DNA of 64,000 nucleotides from Nyssa sinensis (Eukaryota > Streptophyta > Magnoliopsida > Cornales > Nyssaceae): contig CM018052.1 of the NCBI GenBank assembly GCA_008638375.1, positions 18,442,450 to 18,506,449 of the forward strand, in the 5' to 3' direction. How positions within the stretch are numbered: the first letter of the stretch is position 1; each line of letters starts with the position of its first letter. The notes under the pieces are model-generated. The model did not search any database and was not told the origin of the DNA. It saw only the letters and a list, made by a program, of their open reading frames with translations. Shown here piece by piece: positions 58,981 to 64,000 of this stretch. Position numbers and translations under genes: made by a program.

Positions 58981-59773
58981 GGCATTTTCATAATTTTACG
59001 CTTTCATTTGTCCTATTTTTCATTACCTCATTTTCTAAAATGGACTCCACCATTGAGTTTGAAATGTAAAAGAAAGTCAGAATAGGCCCTCTCTGACATC
59101 TAACTAGCCTTTAGTGTCACTAAGGGTATAATGGTAATTATGATACTTCACGTATCTAAGTTTTTTGGACTAAGTTAACACCTCATTTTGCATGCAAGTC
59201 TCACACATGCATTTTATTGGCTATATACATTTTGAATTGACATTATAGCACAAAAGTGTTGGCATCTTAGTTGGTAAAGTTTTGGCACTCTTTATATGGG
59301 TTCTTGGTTTCAAGACTTTGTAGGAACTTTTTAAACCATTTTTTTTCCTTTTCTCCTTTTGTATATGCATCATATTACATGTTATAGTATTTAATTCATT
59401 CCCAAAATTTCCAATTTTAATCTCCCGAAAGTTTCTTATAATTTTTGCAATAATTCTTAATTAAGCATACTTTATTGATATATCACTAGTCTTGACTTAT
59501 TGCATTTTGTGCACTAATTTTTCAAAAATTATTCATGTGTTAGTCCTCGATTAATGCCAATCATAATTTTTTATCAAGTTATGACCTTTGACATTAAATC
59601 GCATTCTTAAAATTGATTGTCTCCAATTTATAACTAATTACTCTTATTTATGCATTTGTTTCCATATTGATAGACTATTAGCCTCAATTAGAAATGTCCA
59701 TGATTATTAAGAAATCTTCTTATAATAATCATCATTATTCTTAATTTCTCCGCTTAATTGGGTCAGGATGTTA
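58981..59773 (-). mobile_element. Minus-strand LTR fragment
   Basis: It contains the common LTR module in minus orientation (GGGGCATTTTCATAATTTTA at 58980; ACTCCACCATTGAGTTTG at 59043) and ends GGGTCAGGATGTTAC (about 59773), like a decayed LTR terminus. A tRNA-like stretch in + orientation (59250-59330: CTTAGTTGGTAAAG, then GGTTTCAAGACT) again lies antisense to the LTR. Confidence 0.5.
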
Positions 59774-60960
59774 CTATGGCAGTTGTTGTGGATTATTGTG
59801 TGAACCTGTGTGGCTATCTTGTATTGTGAGACATTGGTATTGTGGATGGAATTGAAATGAATAAATTGAATTAATGGGATAAAAGAGCGGTGTGCTTATG
59901 AGATTTCACTAAATACTTGAGGATGATTTATGATGGCAATTATGCCTTCTTTTAGTTACAAACCATAACCCCACGCAGGTGGTGGTGCCTTTCTATCGGG
60001 TTCGTAGCCTGAGAAGTGTCAAGCTTTACTAGGGGCCATTGGTTGATTGAAAGAGATAAAGTTAAGATTTGAATTATAGTTCAAGTAATGCACATTTACC
60101 TTTTTGCATTGAGCATGGAATTGATGAATTCAATGGATGTAGATTTGACTTTTTGTGTCATGGATTTTAGTGTTATATATATGGATTATATGGTGATCAC
60201 ACTTTATTGGATTATTGTATTATTGACTTGTCATTGGTTGTATCGCTACTAGATATGGTGTTCTTATGGCTTTGAACAAGAAATGGATGTGCATTATGGG
60301 ATTGGTATATATCAACCTATTTCATGTTTGAATACATGTTGAATGCCTTATTACTGTTGTTATGCCACCCGAAGTGGTACCTTATTCTCTTGATGGTTAT
60401 ATCTATACCTGTGATTTAGTATACGATATTGTTGTGTACCTGTGATGCATACTGGTCATTAGGGATTGTCCTCTTTGGACTTGCATTAGTTTTTGGCATG
60501 TTGCTTGCTTGTGTGTTTAGGAAACCTTATTGAGTGTTATGGGTCACCCCAACTGTTCATGGGAATGGCAGTTACTAGACTGATATATGACATCTGCTGC
60601 AGCAGTACGAGATGGATGGAGACTTTTGTGATATTTGGTTTTACATTAATGTACTTACTCAATATTTTTGTAAAAATGTGCATGTATTTTTCCTTGACAC
60701 ATTGTATATGTTATGTATATTGGACAATTAGAGTCAGCTTTGAACATTGCCTTGGTATACATTATTGATAGATACTTTTGGTATAGTTGTACTCAATAGT
60801 AATCTATTTCATTTAATCCCATTACGGGGCTTGAACAAGTATAAACGTGAGAACGAAACAAAATTAATTAAAGAAAATGATTATAGAAATCAATTCAAAA
60901 AATGGGTTACATTTTATACATGTGACTAGGTTGATTAGTCTAGTTGCTTTCTATTAAGGC
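59774..60960 (+). mobile_element. LTR-like fragment, plus orientation
   Basis: It has no coding motif. It resembles 2254-3618 in layout (ACAAACCATAACCCCACGCAGG at about 59957, in part; AGGGGCCATTGGTTGA at about 60033). Borders are unclear. Frames at 60493-60929 have no recognisable content. Confidence 0.35.
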
Positions 60961-61309
60961 TCCAGATGACCCTCTTGTCAAGCCCTTCGGGTTAAGGTCA
61001 TGAAAAGTACCATCCACCATTTATTAGATTCTATAGTTCTGGTCTCTCGAGAAGAAAGGAAATATAGAGGAACTTGAGATAAGGAGTGACCAACTAGATT
61101 TTGGAGTTGTGTAGTCATCGGATAGGAAGTGTCGAAGAAAGTAGCTCCCAATTCTAGGTCAGCTCAAAATTGAAAGGCGGTCTTAGAAGTGGATTAGCAA
61201 CTATAACACCACGGTCCAAATAGCAATGACGAATGTCCAAACATAGACCATTCTGACAACAATGAACCTTGAAAAAGCTGAAAAAAAAAAAGAGGAAGTC
61301 AAGCTAATC
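60961..61309. other. Unassigned sequence upstream of RT remnant
   Basis: No motif was recognised. It may be decayed Tat/Ogre interior because it directly precedes the RT remnant, but nothing in it proves this. Confidence 0.3.
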
Positions 61310-62115
61310 AAGCTAGATCCAAGCCGCATGGAGAGAACAACACGAATCAAATCAAGGCTAAGTAAAGAAGAGAAAGAAGATTACATTCAGTTTCTTTAAG
61401 AAGAATTATATATATTTTCCTAGTCCACCTAGGATATGTCAAGTATTGATCCTAGGATCATTTACAATTAGTTGTACGTTAACCCGAATAGATAGCTTGT
61501 CTAACAAAAGAAAATGATGTTCCTCCCAAGTGAAATCGAGCTATCAAAGAGGAAGTGCACAAATTTCTCAAAGCCAAGTTCATCAGAGAGGTAAATTTCC
61601 TAGAAAGGATAGCCAATATGGTGGTCATCCCAAAGAAAAATAGGAAATGGTGGCTTTCTATGTATTTCATGAATCTTAAGAAAGCTTGCTTAAAGGAGAA
61701 CTGACCACTTCCAAAGATAGATCAGATAGTGGATGCCACTTCAAGCAAGGAACCCCTCACCTTTATGGACGCCTACTCTAGGTATCATAATAACTTCATG
61801 TATAAGCCCGACTAGGAAAAAAAGTCCTTTGTCATAGAGCAAAACCTTGTTTACAATAATGTAATGCCTTTTTGATTTAAAAATGTCAAAGTAACATACC
61901 AGATACTGGTCAACATGGTCTTCTGAGACCTAATATGCAAAACCATGGAACTATATGCGGATAATATGTTGGTTAAGAGTAAATCTTGAGACAATAACAT
62001 TACCTATCTCAACAAAGCCTTTTCCCTACTATAAAAGTGCAAGTTGAAACTCATTATAGAAAAATGCACTTTTGGAGTAGCCTCAAAAAATTCCTTGGAC
62101 ATCAGTCACTAGGTA
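61310..62115 (+). pseudogene. Tat/Ogre-like reverse transcriptase remnant
   Basis: The + strand frames give SRLSKEEKEDYIQFL, AIKEEVHKFLKAKFIREV, VVIPKKNRKWWLSMYF, PLPKIDQIVDATSSKEPLTF and then MELYADNMLVKSKS (about 61940-61985). These are successive RT motifs of the Tat/Ogre Gypsy clade. The catalytic Y-V-D-D has become Y-A-D-N, and at least five stops interrupt the frame. It is clearly dead. Its strand is opposite to the Tat-like protease remnant at 57672, so the two do not form one element without an inversion or separate insertions. Confidence 0.85.
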
Positions 62116-62159
62116 AGGGATAGAAGCAAGCCCCAACCACATTAGAGTTATCCAAGAGA

Positions 62160-62850
62160 TGTGTAAACTTTAGATTTTGACCCTTGATTGTATAAGGGAA
62201 AAATCATAATTTTGTGGCCGTTTGAGGATATTTCGGTCATTTCTAATGAATTACTAAGGTATTTTCTACCTGGAGTATTTTGGTAATTTCTCGCACAATT
62301 TGGTCTATAGGGTAGTTTAGTCATTTTATACATTTTTGACCTCTAAGGGTATTCTCATAATTTTACACTTTTTTTTGGCTCCTCAAGGCCATTCTGGTAA
62401 TTCCTAAAGGCTTCCCATCTCATAGGGACATTTCTATAATTTTGCTAGGAATCCTACCTTAGTAAGGCTCTTCTATCTATTAAAGGGCATTTTAAGTAAT
62501 TTTACCAAACTCTCATCTCTAGTAGGACTCTTCTCCCAAAGTCCAACCTCTAGTAGAACTTCTATGCCCTGTGGAGGACATTTCAATAATTTTAGCACCA
62601 TTTTACCCATTGTGGGCATTTTGGTAATTTTGGGCACAATCCTACCTTTAGTGGGACTTTTTAGTCACCTCAGGGGTATTTTCATAATTTTCATATCATT
62701 TTACCCCTTTGGGGGTGATTTGGTAAATTTATCCATTTGGTGACAAATTTTGGACATTTTCATGCCTTAATGGTCAATTTGGTCATTTCCCATGTCTTGT
62801 GGCAATCTTGTGGTTGTTCATCAAAATTGGGACAATTTGGTGATCTTGGG
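62160..62850 (+). repeat. Degenerate array of a GGGCATTTTGGTAATTTT motif
   Basis: About twelve variants of this motif lie at roughly 62225, 62272, 62311, 62347, 62387, 62434, 62485, 62576, 62615, 62672, 62710 and 62770, spaced 35-90 bp. The motif is the AGGGGTATTTTGGTAATTTT element that occurs about three times in each Gypsy LTR of the window. Confidence 0.65.
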
Positions 62851-62989
62851 TGATAATAGTTTGTTTAGGCATAATTAATACTTTCCATTTCTAGAGTTTT
62901 CATAAATCTAGTTAGTAGACATTTCCTTTAGGAGAGATACATTGAATCTAGATATTTGATTTTTTTTTGGAGTTTATTTAGAAATGAAC

Positions 62990-64000
62990 TCTCACACCCC
63001 GGATTTCCACAAATCCGGGGAGCAACTGAACGAAATAAAAGAAAAGAAAAAAAAAGACTATGCAGTAAATTTAATTGAAATCTCCATCATCATTCCTCAA
63101 GTTTCTCCCACAATTTAAGTAAAGATTCGACATTCAATATAACTCAAAATCGTTCCTCAACATAGCTCAAGTACTCCTCTCAATTAATGCCCAAATACTT
63201 TAAATCATATTTAAAAAATGGTTCTTAAAATGTTCTAAAAACCTTTCTCAAAGTGTTCTGTAATGGTTGCCCAAAAAGGGTCTCAAAATACCCTAAAGTA
63301 TAGTCCAAGAAGTGGTCAAGATTAAACTTAAATGCTTGTTCCAATTAACGCCCCAAAAAATTTAAATCATGTTTAAAAATGACCTTTTAAATAGCCTTAA
63401 AGTATCTCCAAAATTTTCCCCAAAGTGATGTCTCGGATAGCTTCAAAATGTTCTATGATATGGTCAAAAGATAGTCAAATATCAGCCCAAAGTTGGTCCT
63501 AGTGGATGGCCAAACATGGCCTTGAAATATAGGTCACAACATGACTAAAACATAACCTACAAAAGTCCCTAAAACAGCACTTAATGGGGTTCAAACATGT
63601 CCCAAAAATTGGCCAAACATGGCCCAAAATAATGTCCAAATGTAGCCCAAAAGGTGTCCCAAAAATGGTTCAAAAAGGTGGCCAAAAGGTGACGCAAGGT
63701 GGCGGGACAGCAAGTGGGCAGCAGGGCACGGCGCGGCATGTATGGCGCACAGGCGCACGCGCGCGGAGGGGGCACGGGCTGTCGGGCACTGTAGCACAGA
63801 GGCCAAATCTGATTTTTTTCTCAGTGCACTGTTCATGGCTGAAACCTATTTGTCCATTTTTGAATTTTTTTCCAAGTCTTTTAAACCCTCTTTTCTTCAC
63901 ACTTTTAGCCCACTTGTTCAAGTTTCCTAAACCCCCATTTAGAAATTTTTTTCACTCTTTTTAAATGGTCATTTCCACACCTATTTCTCTATTGATTCTA
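62990..64000 (-). mobile_element. Minus-strand LTR of the 35990 family, cut by window end
   Basis: It starts CTCACACCCCGGATTTCCAC (about 62991), close to the 35990 and 46608 LTRs, with the terminal TG changed. It follows them with many differences and small rearrangements through the GC-rich island (about 63690-63780) and TTTTTGAATTTTTTTCCAAG (63856 on). It is much more diverged than the two LTRs are from each other, so it is an older insertion. Confidence 0.85.

Noticed and set aside
1..64000. Host protein-coding genes, organelle DNA insertions, rRNA genes
   Set aside because: None was recognised by eye. Every stretch with coding-like content matches retrotransposon gag, protease, integrase, RT or the envelope-like ORF. 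A database search could still reveal small host fragments.

Overview
This window looks like intergenic heterochromatin from a flowering plant, probably a eudicot with a large genome. I found no intact host gene. Nearly all of it is LTR retrotransposon sequence: chromovirus-type (Tekay/Del-like) Gypsy, Tat/Ogre-like Gypsy, and Sirevirus-like Copia. There is also one Au-like SINE and many short tandem repeats. The background is AT-rich, coding remnants are full of stops, and most insertions end in TG...CA with readable 5-bp target-site duplications (TSDs).

Layout. 1-2253: 3' part of a Gypsy LTR on +. 2254-4285: older LTR fragments. About 4300-11713: a minus-strand Sirevirus-like Copia with gag, protease, integrase, RT, RNase H, a downstream envelope-like ORF and its 5' LTR. 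11714-31235: a plus-strand Copia split by a nest. Its gag is interrupted by a minus-strand solo LTR (14794-30732, TSD GAGCC). That LTR is interrupted by a Gypsy element (16275-29147, TSD GTTGA). The Gypsy 3' LTR is in turn interrupted by another solo LTR (25156-28222, TSD GAGAC). 31236-34888: degenerate Gypsy LTRs, PPT and non-coding interior. About 34889-35048: the SINE. 35990-49628: a full-length minus-strand Gypsy (TSD TAAGT, LTRs of 3020 and 3021 bp) carrying a nested LTR unit at 42941-46310 (TSD TAATC). 49629-51632: repeat-rich LTR-like DNA. 51633-57415: a very long LTR unit (5783 bp, TSD CTATG) carrying a 13-copy 55-bp satellite and an array of about 135 bp period. 57416-62115: Tat/Ogre-like gag-protease (minus) and RT (plus) pseudogenes between LTR fragments. 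62160-62850: a degenerate short-motif array. 62990-64000: start of another minus-strand LTR of the 35990 family.

Functionally this is an archive of retrotransposition rather than a gene cluster. The two large Gypsy elements look non-autonomous. Each keeps PBS, PPT and a protease remnant, and one also keeps gag pieces and a chromodomain, but both have lost the RT core. They share internal non-coding blocks although their LTRs differ.

The most interesting pattern is inside the LTRs. Several otherwise distinct LTR copies share, in the same order, a perfect hairpin just downstream of a TATA-like tract, a 101-104 bp mini-exon-like segment between good splice signals, a conserved CAG|ATGA acceptor-like site, and a GGGCTTAAGCCC palindrome. 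This suggests that the long R-U5 region of these LTRs is transcribed as a spliced leader. All calls rest on reading the sequence by eye; no search or alignment program was run.
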